From contig AP026540.1 of the NCBI GenBank assembly GCA_026075535.2, positions 10,788,001 through 10,852,000 on the forward strand: a stretch of 64,000 nucleotides of DNA, given 5' to 3'. The translations under genes and the position numbers were made by a program. The DNA is from Tricholoma matsutake. Taxonomy: Eukaryota; Basidiomycota; Agaricomycetes; Agaricales; Tricholomataceae. Under the pieces are notes generated by a model. That model was given only the letters and a program-made list of their open reading frames with translations, was not told where the DNA came from and did not search any database. This document shows, piece after piece, positions 49,965-59,686 of the stretch (its first letter is position 1; each line of letters opens with the position of its first letter).

Positions 49965-50979
49965 GGTTTCCCCTTTCAGATGTGTTTCCCAAGAGGAACC
50001 TCAGAGCGAGGGATGAGCTTGTAGACCCCCATTTCTTTCAATGATTTTAGTTCGTCATGATACCCAGCTTCCCATCTAATTGCATCAGCTGACACCTTTG
50101 CCTCATCCCACATTTGGGGCTCATCTTCAAATTGAAGTGATTCCAGATCAAGATCGGTCATTTCCGAGATCAGGGCAAGAAGCTCATGTGCCTGATCACC
50201 AAGATTGAGGTTCCCAAATGCATGGCGGAGATCATTAGCAATATTATTGCAGGTGGCAAGTTCTTCAGGGTGATCAGTGCACATTTCAGCCTGTCTAGCT
50301 GCTTTCTGTTCCTGATGAAGCTCCTTCATGTGAACCACACTCTCCCTGGATTCCTGCACAGCTGCTTCAGTGTGGGTGACAGCAGGTCCACCATTTGGAT
50401 TGTGATCAGTTGGTACCAGAATGCAAGATGATCAGTGAGGGGGCACAATTATGGGTGGTGTTGTATGTATATCTGGGCAAGCTGTGGGAGTGACAGGTTC
50501 ATCGTCATCATCATCATCAGTAGGTGGTGTGATTATCGGATTTATTGGTCCAACTGAGTCTATGTCAGGTGTGTTCGTTGGTTCTGATGGTGTATGACCT
50601 TCATGGCTCTCAATGAAGCAAACATGATAGGAGCTGTGGACTTTATGGGCAGTACGGTCATAGCATCGGTAAGCTTTGGATTTATGTTCATATCCAATAA
50701 GCACACATTCAATTGATTGTTCAAATATTTTTGGGTTATCTTTCTTAGGGATAAGGATGAATGCCTGACAACCCATTTCGTGCATGTATGAATAATCTGG
50801 TTTGCATCCATACCATAATTTCCAGGGCGTGATTCCATGTAATGACTGTGTGGTGGTTTTTGCATGTAGATGGACAGCCATTAGGTAGAGTTTGTCCCAG
50901 AGATATGTAGGTAGCTGTGCATATATGCACATTGTATGTGCCTTTGCCATGAGGGTTCTGTGCATATGTTTGATGCATC
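49965..50979 (-). pseudogene. Copia integrase C-terminus and RT linker
   Basis: Minus strand. Integrase part: HRTLMAKAHTMCIYAQLPTY, TTTQSLHGITPWKLWYG, GCQAFILIPKKDNPKIFEQS and LIGYEHKSKAYR. A low-complexity Asp/Pro linker follows (TDDDDDDEPVTP). The pre-RT segment is EPQMWDEAKVSADAIRWEAG, then YDELKSLKEMGVYKLIPR-like sequence. There is a stop at the insertion edge and a break near 50400. Interrupted on the right by chromovirus B at codon level. Confidence 0.85.
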
Positions 50980-50984
50980 CAATG
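50980..50984. repeat. Target-site duplication CAATG, left copy
   Basis: Identical to 58381-58385 on the far side of chromovirus B. Confidence 0.92.
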
Positions 50985-51617
50985 TGTTAAGACTATAGGT
51001 CTCAACTCAGCCTAGTCTTCGTATGTTGCAGTTGGAGGCTTTCCAACTGTATCAGTTCTTGCAGTAAGAGGCTTTCTTACTGTATCGGGTTCTGTTCGGG
51101 ACTTGGTGCTTCCTAAGTTGATATGGCTATCCGTACTCAGAGGCTTTCTGAGTAGACCGTCGGTTCATGTATCACAGTTGGAGGCCTTCCAACTGTCGAG
51201 TTCGAGTTATCACAGCTAGGGGCTTCCTAAGCTGTCGAGTGTTCTGGTTGAGTCTAAGACCGTTATTTGAATTAGGTCAAGCTGAGGAATACAGGCAGTA
51301 TTACTACAGCTTATATACAGTTCAAAGATATCTATTGTCCAATCGGAATGTAGGATTGTTACCAAGTATAAATAGAAAGAACAATAGAAAAGACAGGCCT
51401 CATGCCTTGTGTGAGGCATCCGATGTTACGGATCCGACGTCAAGGATCCGATGTCATGGACCTCATGTCAAAGGGCTGTCATATCACAGCATGCATGGGA
51501 GTGGGTTCGGGTGCATGGAGTCACCATGCGTCAAAGTGTCTCCCATTGGAAGTGAGTCGAGTCGAACGAGAAAAATGAAGTGCCCAGTCTTGCGGGTCCA
51601 GATAACAAATCATAACA
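50985..51617 (-). repeat. 3' LTR of chromovirus B (633 bp)
   Basis: Runs TGTTAAGACT...AATCATAACA on the plus strand. It differs from the partner LTR by about 25 substitutions, all transitions, plus a 20-bp indel present only in the partner (about 58191-58213). The left-hand part (51029-51234) holds the hairpin array described separately. The part at about 51416-51470 has three repeated GATCCGAYGTCA / CATGTCA-type motifs. Confidence 0.93.
51029..51234. repeat. Six-hairpin array in the LTR (3' copy)
   Basis: Hairpins at 51029-51049, 51062-51082, 51101-51118, 51134-51154, 51175-51195 and 51213-51234. Stems (5' arm): CAGTTGGA, CAGTAAGA, ACTTGG, TACTCAGA, CAGTTGGA, CAGCTAGG, each with its inverse 3' arm; the third and sixth have one bulged base. 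The loop is GGCTT in four, GGCCT in one and TGCTT in one. Spacing is 33-41 nt. In element sense (minus) the loops read AAGCC. Confidence 0.85.
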
Positions 51618-51630
51618 TCACCTCCCTTCT
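51618..51630 (-). promoter_or_regulatory. Polypurine tract of chromovirus B
   Basis: The minus strand reads AGAAGGGAGGTGA directly before the 3' LTR, the standard place and composition for the plus-strand primer. Confidence 0.8.
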
Positions 51631-51689
51631 ATCTTCGAAGTCACTGACTTCGAATTACTATCTGCTTTCCCCTAGGTTCTCCCACATGG

Positions 51690-52350
51690 TTCTCCGGTCA
51701 TATTCCCCATCGCATGGTCGTCAAAATTATCGTACCCCAATTCAAGGAAATCCCATCGCCTCTGCTCTTCCTCTCGTTCCTTCTGCTGCCTCATTGGGCA
51801 GTTGGGTCTGTAATGTCCGGGGCCTCATTGCTTGCAGTGCTTGCAGATATGTCTTTGGCAGATCAGGCCAAAGTGCCCGATCTGGTGGCAAATGAAGCAT
51901 CTGGCGTTCCTCATGTGGGGAGGGGACCAAGGTGGCTGGGTTGACCGTGGTTTGGGTTTGGGTGTCGTGAGGTCGATGATCTCTAAAGGTTGGGTCATCT
52001 GGTTGCTCGTAGAGGGGGAGGCATTTCCAGAGGCAGTTCGTGGTTTGTTTTTGTTTTTCTGCCTGTTGTAAGGCGAGGGTGAGGTCGGTCATTGTCTGTT
52101 TTGATCGTGGCATAGCCATGTCTTGGATCACTTGTTCAATTCGGAGGGGGTCAGCGTCGTTCATCGCTTCTTCCAGGTTGCGTTTCATTCGGTCAATCGT
52201 GCTTCGGTAGTAGAAACACATTCTTGCAAGGTGGTATTTCGAGGGGTCATGGGCGAGGTGGGTGCGGAGGGTTTCAGCATTTGCTGGGTTTTGTAAGAAT
52301 TGTTTGGTGAATCATCATTTGGGGGGTATTATGGGTGTCTGTTCTGCCAT
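51690..52350 (-). pseudogene. Extra ORF with two CCHC zinc knuckles downstream of pol
   Basis: Minus strand from ATG 52350 (MAEQTPIIPPK, two TGA codons, then FTKQFLQNPANAETLR). A helical stretch follows (RMKRNLEEAMNDADPLRIEQ..., SKQTMTDLTLALQQAEKQK). After a frameshift come two knuckles, CFICHQIGHFGLIC and CKHCK(Q-stop)GPGHYRPNC, and a charged tail. It is separate from gag, which has its own zinc-knuckle region at about 56.74 kb. Function unknown; a second nucleocapsid-like RNA-binding protein is an inference. The three stops look like single transitions (for example TGG to TGA within the second knuckle). Confidence 0.65.
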
Positions 52351-52430
52351 GGATAGGTGGGGAGTTTTCTGTGGTTTCTTTTGTGGTTAGTTTGGTGGGT
52401 GTCTTGGTCTTGGGGGTTCTACAGCTGTCA

Positions 52431-55400
52431 TCACTGTTTATATGCCCCTAGGATTCTCTTGGCATTAGTCAGGTTCCCCTCGGGCTCCCACAAGTTCTCT
52501 GAGGTTGGGTATCCAACCCACTTCACTAGGAAGTGCATGGTCCTTCCTTTCTTCTTATGTCCGATGATCGCTTCCACTTCATACTCCGATTCACCTTCTA
52601 TCAGATCGGGCGGTGGTTCTGGGAAGTTCAGTCCATGTGTCTCAGTTTCTTTGTATGGGGAAAGGAGTGCCGCGTGGAATACTGGGTGTATTTTCCACTG
52701 TTCTGGTAACTTCAGTCGGTAGGAGAGTGGGCTCAGGACCTTGTTGATGGTGAATGGTCCTTCTCTCTTTGGTGTGAGCTTCCTCGTTGCATGCGTCATT
52801 TTGAGGTTCTTTGCTTCTAGCCACACTCTGTCTCCTTCTTTGAACGGGGTGAAGTGTCTTGTTGTCCTTTCCGCCATCATCTGTCTGGCTAACTCATGAG
52901 TTGCCTTCGCTTCATCTCGGGCTCGTTGCAGTGCAACAATTCACTTCTCGATAGCTGGTATGTTTGTTTTCAAGTATGGGAGGGGGATTGCCTTGGGCTC
53001 ATAGCCCATCATGAGGTAGAACGGGGAGTTTCTCTGTACCAAGTGCATTCTCTGGTTGTGTGTGAACTCCGCGGTCGGGAGAAGGTGCCTCCAATTCTCC
53101 TGGTTGTTTGAGCAGAAGATCCGCAGGTACACTTCTACTTCTTGATTCACCCGTTCTGTCTCCCCGTTGGTCTGGGGGTGGTATGCCGTACTCATCGCCA
53201 GTTTGATTCCGAGCAATCTTCCTAGCTCCTGGAACAGCTGCGAGGCAAATTGTGGGTCTCTGTCAGAGATGATCTTGTCTGGGAGGCCAAATCATTTGTA
53301 GACATTGTCTAGGTAGAGGGTGGCCGCTCCCAATGCATCTATCGTTTTTCTGCAAGGGATAAAAATTACCCCCTTCGTAAGCCCATGGTCTACCACGACC
53401 ATGAGTGCATCATAACCATCGGACTCCGGTAAGTCAGTTATGAAATTAGTCGTCACCATCACAAATGGTCTTGTTGCTTCGGATTTAATCGGTTGTAGAG
53501 GCGGTGTTGTCGGGTGGGTGTTGACCTTCATTTGCTGGCATGTTGCACATCCAGCGACATAGTTTTTGATGTACGTCATCATTCCTGGCCACCAGTAGTC
53601 TCTTCTAACCATTTCAGTTGTCTGCCATTGTCCCGGGTGTCTGCTGGTTACTCCTTCATGGTATTTTTGCACCAGCTTCTTCCGTAGATCTCCGTTGTCT
53701 GGCACAGTACCTGTTTCGGAAAAATAGAAGGCCGTCCTCTATTTTCCAATCTTCCAATGCTGACTTTATTGGCGGAGTTCCCTTTGTCTTTAGCGCTTCA
53801 ATTGCACTTTTTACCAGATCGTCTTTCATGATGCTTCCTGCGAGCAAGTCATGCATTTCGGTGTCAATGAATTTCACGAATACTGTTTCTGGCAGCATTG
53901 TGATGTCTTCATTGTCATTGTCTTCTTCTGGTACATGATCTGCTCTCCGTGATAACACATCACTCTGCACCATCTGTGATCCAGGCACATGGATGATTTG
54001 CAAGTCAAATTCCGATAGGAATAGGCTCCATCTTGCCTGTCGTCTGTTCAATTTCTGCGCCGTTTGGAAGTACATCAAGTTCTTGTGGTCTGACAGGATT
54101 ACCACCGGGTGTCCTGAACCCACTAGGTAGTGTCTCCAGGTCTCTAGCAATTGTATTATCGCTAGTAGCTCCCTGTCATAAATCTCGTAGTTCCATTCCG
54201 TTGGTGTTAGCGCATGCGATATGTATCCGCACGGGTGCCAGTCCCCATTCGTGTCCCTTTGTCTCAGCACTCCTCCTGTAGCGTGTTTCGAGGTGTCTGA
54301 TTCGATTGTGAATGGCTTTGTTGGGTCTGGCATCAGCAGTACCGGTGCTTCTGCAAATTTCCTTTTCAGCATTTGAAAGGCTTGTTCGCATTCCATTGTC
54401 CAGTTGAACGTCTTGTCCTTCTTTGTCAGTTCATTAAGCAGTCTGCTTGTCTCCACGAAATGTCCAATGAATTTCCTGTAGAAATTCCCAAATCCCAGGA
54501 AGGATCTGACTGCCTTTACATTAGTCGGGGTAGGCCAATCCTGTATACCTGCCAGTTTCGTGTTGTCCATGGCAATTTTGTTGGGTCAGATGATTAGACC
54601 CAAGAATTCCACTTCATGGACATCGAACTTGCATTTCTCCGGCTTCAGGTATAAGTCGTTTTCCGCCAGTCTTTGCAGTACTCTCTTTGTGCTTTCCTGG
54701 TGTTCGTTCTGATCCTTGGAGAATATCAGGATGTCGTCCATATAAATCATGAGCCATCCTTCTCCGATCATGTCATGGAATATCTTGTTCATCATTGCTT
54801 GGAAGGTTGCCAGTGAGTTGCATAGTCCGAAGAACATCACTGTTGGTTCAAACAGCCCTCGGTTCGTCTTGAAGGCTGCTTTCCATTGATCTCCGTCCTT
54901 GATTCTGATGTTGTGATATCCCCATCGGATGTCCAATTTTGTAAACCATTTCGCCCCTCTTAGTTTGTCCAACAGGTCTCCTACCAGCGGCAGCAGGTAG
55001 GTGTTCTTGATTGTTCCATTATTCAAGTACCTGTAATCTTGGCAGGGCCATAGCGCGTCTGAGTCCTTCTTTGCAACGAAGAAGAATGGCGATGCCATGG
55101 GCAATTTCGATGGTCGAATGTATCCTTTCTGTAGGCTTTCATCGAGAAACTCGTCGAGTTTCTTTTGTTCTGCCAGTGACAATGGGTAAACCCTGCAATC
55201 CTTCGCCATGAAGTCCGTTTTCAGCTCGATCGCATGATCCCAGGGTCTTGATTCTGGGAATCTCTCCGATGCTTCCTTTTTGAATATCCGTCAGTATTCC
55301 CTGTACTGTTTGGGGAGTAGTTCATCGAGGGTCTTTTGTTCGGGGTCTCCTTCCTTCTTGTGTGTCAGATGTTGTGAGACCGATGTTTTTGCCCTGATCC

Positions 55401-56574
55401 AGATATTTTGTCCATAAGCATATCATGATGATCCCTTTGCCCTTACGATCCGAGAGATGGTCTTCGTTGATTGGGAGTACCTGTATCTTGGTTCGTCGTA
55501 CTCCTCTGTCAATGGTGTTTTAGCCAGTTCGAATATTCCGATGACGGGTTCTCCTCGGATGTAGGCGACTAGTAGTTCATCGTCTGCAATCCTTTGTTTG
55601 GGTGTCCCTTCAAGTTGTTCCGTTGCCTGTTTGTGGTTTTCCGGTGCTGGGTTTTCCTTCCCAGTGTCTTCTTCATCTTGTGGCCCAATGGGCTCCACAT
55701 CTTGAAGAGTCGTGACTGCAATCTCTTCATCCTCCACTTCTTTGATTGTCACTCTCCTTGATTTGGTGGGTGTCTTGCCCCCTTCCCGTTTAGTTCAGAG
55801 TGCCTCTCCCATCTCTTTTGCTTTAGCGGCAATTCTTTGGCATCGTGCTAGTCATTCCTCACTTGCCAATTTCTTTTTGAGGGCAAGCTTCTCTAGTTCT
55901 TTAGTGGCTGCGCAGCGCCACGTAAGTTGCTCTCCTTCCTTTGTCTTGAGGCCCATCTTTTCTTTTGCTTGGGCGACCATCCTTTGGGCCCATGCCTGTT
56001 TCTCCTCTTTTGTCATTTCTTTGAAGGGCCTCCCTTCTTCTTTGACCATTCTCCAGCGCCAAGCCAGATGTTCGTCATCGGGTTTCTCCGTTCGTACCCT
56101 CCCAATGAGGGTTTTCCCTTTCCCAAATGAGAATTCTGGGTGGGTTCTGTTGGTCATTTGGAATTGGAAGGTTCCAATTCTCCAGTCGATTACTGGATTG
56201 ATTCTTCTGAGCCATGGCAGACCCAGGATGATTGATTCTTTCCCTAGTCCTGCAATGAGGAACGTTGTTGGGAACGATCTTCCATTGATCATCAGGAATC
56301 CTTTGGCGTAGTGGGAAATCTCCCCTTTCTTGTTCGGGGTTCCATCCACGTTCTTGACCCTGATTGTCCTCTCCAGGGGGTGTAACTCGAATCTGCCACT
56401 TTTTGCGAATTTGTGGCTCATGAATATTCCTCCTGCTCCTGAGTTGAGTAGGGCTTTGGTTTTGATGGCTTTCCCTCTGCCTGCTCCTAGCACTTTGACA
56501 TCTAAACGCATAGATTGATTCTTCAAAGTAGCTAGCAGTACAGAGCAGACAGAGAGTTTGGTGGTACCTGGCAT
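52431..56574 (-). pseudogene. pol: Chromovirus B pol: protease, RT, RNase H, integrase, chromodomain
   Basis: Minus strand. The protease region shows ALLNSGAGGIFMS, with Asn where the catalytic Asp stands in related elements. After damaged linker sequence (stops between 55.85 and 55.2 kb) RT begins: [27 protein letters not shown], and YMDDILIFS with the catalytic DD. Next are RNase H (SDHKNLMYFQ), the integrase zinc region, the integrase core ([38 protein letters not shown]) and a GPF module. A chromodomain ends it (YEVEAIIGHKKKGRTMHFLV, WVGYP). There are stops at about 54587, 55210 and others, and a frameshift near 53705. Confidence 0.92.
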
Positions 56575-56591
56575 TGAGGCAGGCCACCTCT

Positions 56592-57443
56592 TTAAAAACC
56601 CTTGTCCCCTATTAAGGTGAGAGCTTTCTCCTTTCCTTCTTCATCGAGTTCTTTCATGATCACCCGGATCTTCAAGTAGGCTTCTTCACCTTTCTTCTTT
56701 GGGAATGACTGATTTTCAGCCCTCGTCTCCCCTTTCTTATGTTCGGTTGCTCTGTGTCCTGATTGGTGGCACACAAAGCATAATCCCTTCTTCATATGCT
56801 CGATCCTCTCTTGATTGGAGAGTCGGTTAATCTTGAGTGGACCTTCCTTCGATTTGGAGTTGGGCAGCTTCCTTGCTAAGGCCTCTTGTGCCTTCCCAGC
56901 TATGGCCCTTGCTCTTCTCCATTGTCCGTCATACTTGGAGGCGGCGTTGATCATCCCTTCTAACGTGGTGGGGATTGTTTCCATGTTAAAGACTCTCTCG
57001 AGGAGTCTTGGGTTCAGCCCATCCATGAAGAGCTCGATGAGGGTAGTGTCGTCATTGATTCCCACCTTCTCTCGCAGGATTCGGAACTGCACTATGTAGT
57101 CCTCCAGGTCCTGTCCCTGCTTCAATGTTTTCATGTCTGTCCTGGCTCTGCCAGCTTCGTCAATTGGTGTGAACGCTGTCTTGAGTGCCACTTCAAAGGT
57201 CGACCATGTTTCTAGGTCTTCCTTCTCTGCCCATGTCTGTGCCCAGGGCGCGGCGGTTCCTCCGTTCATAAATGACAACGTGAAGATGATTTTCTTTTCA
57301 TCGGTGTCATAGATTCTGTGGTTCACTCTCAAATAGAGTTTTACTTCTTGTAAGAACTTTGCAGTTCTTGTTCGGTCCCCTGTGAAGTCAGAGGGGGTTC
57401 GGATTCTAATCTCCTTGGTAGATGCGGTGGGTTTGGTAGACAT
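56592..57443 (-). CDS. gag: Chromovirus B gag
   Basis: Intact 283-codon frame from ATG 57443. The capsid-like helical region holds FTGDRTRTAKFLQEVKLYLR, the conserved W..(E) segment APWAQTWAEK, TWSTFEVALKTAF, LEDYIVQFRILREKVG and LIELFMDGLNP. A zinc-knuckle-like CFVCHQSGHRATEH follows; its last ligand is His rather than Cys. pol starts 18 nt downstream in a different frame (ATG 56574), so gag and pol are separate ORFs. The frame may extend upstream of 57443 without an ATG. Confidence 0.85.
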   Translation of the reverse strand: MSTKPTASTKEIRIRTPSDFTGDRTRTAKFLQEVKLYLRVNHRIYDTDEKKIIFTLSFMNGGTAAPWAQTWAEKEDLETWSTFEVALKTAFTPIDEAGRARTDMKTLKQGQDLEDYIVQFRILREKVGINDDTTLIELFMDGLNPRLLERVFNMETIPTTLEGMINAASKYDGQWRRARAIAGKAQEALARKLPNSKSKEGPLKINRLSNQERIEHMKKGLCFVCHQSGHRATEHKKGETRAENQSFPKKKGEEAYLKIRVIMKELDEEGKEKALTLIGDKGF

Positions 57444-57713
57444 GTTGGCGTTGTTGTTGGATAGGGAGAATGGATCTCGTTCTGGGGTTTCTTCTTTATC
57501 GAAGGATCTAAAATCCTCTTTGTCGAGGTATCAGGGTTCTTCATCACTGGTTCTCCTTGAGAACCACTTCTGTGCTGGTTCCGAGTATCGTACTAGTCGA
57601 CCCTGGTATCTATACCACGGGGTTCTTCCTGATGATGATGCTCCGGTTGGAGGTCTGTCTGGGCTTTGTCTGAAAGATGTTGTGTCTGCACCTAGGTAGG
57701 TGGACTGCGTAGA

Positions 57714-57725
57714 TCAGCTTGACCT
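57714..57725 (-). promoter_or_regulatory. Self-priming primer-binding site of chromovirus B
   Basis: Two nucleotides inside the 5' LTR the element-sense strand reads AGGTCAAGCTGA. Its exact reverse complement, TCAGCTTGACCT, occurs in the LTR at 58017-58028 (sense), about 32 nt downstream of a TATA box. This is the arrangement of Tf1-type elements, where the folded-back 5' end of the transcript primes minus-strand synthesis. No tRNA-like PBS is present at this place. Confidence 0.8.
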
Positions 57726-57771
57726 TTTGTTAAGACTATAGGTCTCAACTCAGCCTAGTCTTTGTATGTTG

Positions 57772-57977
57772 CAGTTGGAGGCTTTCCAACTGTATCGGTT
57801 CTTGCAGTAAGAGGCTTTCTTACTGTATCGGGTTCTGTTCAGGACTTGGTGCTTCCTAAGTTGATATGGCTATCCGTACTCAGAGGCTTTCTAAGTAGAC
57901 CATTGGTTTGTGTATCACAGTTGGAGGCCTTCCAACTGTCAAGTTCGAGTTATCACAGCTAGGGGCTTCCTAAGCTG
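57772..57977. repeat. Six-hairpin array in R-U5 (5' LTR copy)
   Basis: Hairpins at 57772-57792, 57805-57825, 57844-57861, 57877-57897, 57918-57938 and 57956-57977. Given the predicted start at about 58028 they lie about 50-260 nt into the transcript, inside the 5' leader. Confidence 0.8.
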
Positions 57978-58016
57978 TCGAGTGTTCTGGTTGAGTCTAA
58001 GACTGTTATTTGAATT

Positions 58017-58060
58017 AGGTCAAGCTGAGGAATACAGGCAGTATTACTACAGCTTATATA
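58017..58060 (-). promoter_or_regulatory. Chromovirus B core promoter and predicted transcription start
   Basis: In element sense a TATA box (CCATATATAAG, about 58053-58063) is followed 32 nt later by TCAGCTTGACCT at 58028, the sequence complementary to the PBS. A CCAAT-type motif (CGATTGGACAAT) lies about 25-35 bp upstream of the TATA box. Spacing supports transcription starting at or near 58028. Confidence 0.65.
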
Positions 58061-58380
58061 TGGTTCAAAGATATCTATTGTCCAATCGGAATGTAGGATC
58101 GTTATCAAGTATAAATAGAAAGAACAATAGAAAAGACAGGCCTCATGCCTTGTGTGAGGCGTCTGATGTTATGGATCTGACGTCAAGGATCCAATGTCGA
58201 TCGTGAGTGTCCGATGTCATGGACCTCATGTCAAAGGGCTGTCATATCACAGCATGCATGGGAGTGGGTTCGGGTGCATGGAGTCGCCATGCGTCAAAGT
58301 GTCTCCCGTCGGAAGTGAGTCAAGTCGAACGAGAAAAATGAAGTGCCCGGTCTTGCGGGTCCAGATAACAAATCGTAACA

Positions 58381-58385
58381 CAATG
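58381..58385. repeat. Target-site duplication CAATG, right copy
   Basis: Identical to 50980-50984. Confidence 0.92.
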
Positions 58386-59140
58386 TGTGCAGATGTGTGT
58401 GGGGCAGTAAACCATTGTTCAGTACCTCGAGATTTGAGCCATGTCTCCATTTGGTGTGATTTGAGTTCCCTGTTGTCAGTAATGTAAGTGCTGACCTTGA
58501 GGCCTGTCTCAGCTTCATGAGCAAGCTCCCATGCCTAGAGCTCAGGAAATGAATCATCCTTATTTCTCAAGGGTATGGACCAAGGAAATGAGGTGTAGTC
58601 GTTGACGATATCCACAATATGTTCATTTCCAGTGCACAATCTAACAGCATGTGTACCTGATAAATCTACCTATACTTTTTCCAGCTTCCTTGTTGCCTTG
58701 TGCCCATCCCCTTGCTCATGCTTCTTTGGTACTGGTGTTCTTGTCTGTTTTCCAAGGATGCATGCATCACATTTAGGTGGTCTCGAGATAGAGGAGACAG
58801 AGGCACCTGTGAGTTCCCTTTTTGGCCATATCCCATAGGGATTGATAATTTGCATGGCCAAGGCGATGATGCCAGGTTTCAAGAGAAGGTGTACCGTGGA
58901 TGGTAAGAGCGTGATCAGCAGTAGCTGAATGTAGGGTGAGCGCATAGAGTTTCTTTGTGGGGAGTAGGGGGCTGCATGCAATGAAAGCACCTGTGGATTT
59001 GTCTGTTATCCAGCAGGATGAGGAGTCAAAATGGGTGATGGCATTCAAGTCTTCAGTGAGGGAACTGACAGAGATGAGCTGGCTGCCAACATTCATCTGA
59101 AACTCTCCAATGAAAGTGATCATGAGCAGCAACCTTTGGG
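58386..59140 (-). pseudogene. Copia protease end, GAG-pre-integrase and integrase core
   Basis: Minus strand. FIGEFQMNVGSQLISVSSLT (end of the protease region), LETWHHRLGHANYQSLWDMA (zinc-binding GAG-pre-integrase), CDACILGKQTRTPVPKK, then the integrase core with METWLKSRGTEQWFTAPHTS. The frame continues at 50979 after chromovirus B is removed. It shifts frame at least twice. Sequence upstream of about 59140 no longer matches Copia. Confidence 0.85.
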
Positions 59141-59686
59141 GAAAAAAAGAAGGCAAAATTATCAATCTGAAATATTTTGTTTGTGATGTCTCTCCTCCAT
59201 TGTAGTAATATCTGCATGTTTCTGTCACTATGTCTTCAGTTGCTCATATGACACCTGTTACCTATCCCCATCTTCAGTTGTCTGAAGTTCTACAAACTTC
59301 TCATAATCAACCTCACCTCACTAATAATCCATGGTGGGAATCATTTTGACATTTCTTGCTGGCAATGTCCACAATGGAATCATACATGTTCTCATTGCCA
59401 TACACTCCTGCTAAGCGGTGAACACATTGGCTTCTGCTGTGAAAATGGATCTGCCATCACACCATCTCTGCCTCTATTGCCACAAGGCATCTTATTGATC
59501 TGCAATGAGCACAATATTTCACCCTATTCTCACTGACTAGATAGTCTCTTCAGCTTTACTGTGATTGGAGCCTCAAAAGGATTCCAGAACTTTTGCACAA
59601 GACTTTGGAATGTCCCAATCACTGGGCATACTTATCATCAAATTTTTGACATCACTAGCACTGAAAAATCACTTAATTGGTATCTA

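Larger units (their letters stand above)
50985..58380 (-). mobile_element. Complete Ty3/gypsy chromovirus B, nested in Copia
   Basis: 7.4 kb, bounded by two LTRs (50985-51617 and 57728-58380) and a perfect 5-bp target duplication CAATG (50980-50984, 58381-58385). Minus-strand order: 5' LTR, self-complementary PBS (57714-57725), gag (57443-56592), protease-RT-RNase H-integrase-chromodomain (56574-52431), an extra zinc-knuckle ORF (52350 to about 51690), polypurine tract (51618-51630) and 3' LTR. pol has several stops and a frameshift, so this copy is probably dead. Confidence 0.95.
57728..58380 (-). repeat. 5' LTR of chromovirus B (653 bp)
   Basis: TGTTAAGACT...AATCGTAACA on the plus strand, with perfect TGTTA/TAACA ends. 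It carries the same six-hairpin array (57772-57977; hairpin 4 has one stem mismatch from a G to A change) and a 20-bp insertion relative to the 3' LTR. Confidence 0.93.
45623..59140 (-). mobile_element. Copia element B, 5'-truncated and split by three insertions
   Basis: A Ty1/Copia element on the minus strand. From its 3' end: LTR (45623-45980), RNase H and the end of RT (45981-47037), the rest of RT (48264-48652), RT linker and integrase C-terminus (49965-50979), integrase core, GAG-pre-integrase and protease end (58386-59140). Removing the inserts at 47042-48259, 48661-49956 and 50985-58380 restores continuous reading frames across each break. The gag and 5' LTR are missing, and the sequence is replaced by Helitron material from about 59.2 kb. 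Confidence 0.88.

Noticed and set aside
51029..51234. Regularly spaced palindromic repeats resembling a CRISPR array
   Set aside because: They are hairpins inside a eukaryotic retrotransposon LTR, stems differ between units, there are no unique spacers of constant length, and no cas genes.
50985..51617. Fungal LTR at first taken as a host gene promoter region
   Set aside because: Identical ends, CAATG duplication and a partner at 57728-58380 show it is the 3' LTR of chromovirus B.
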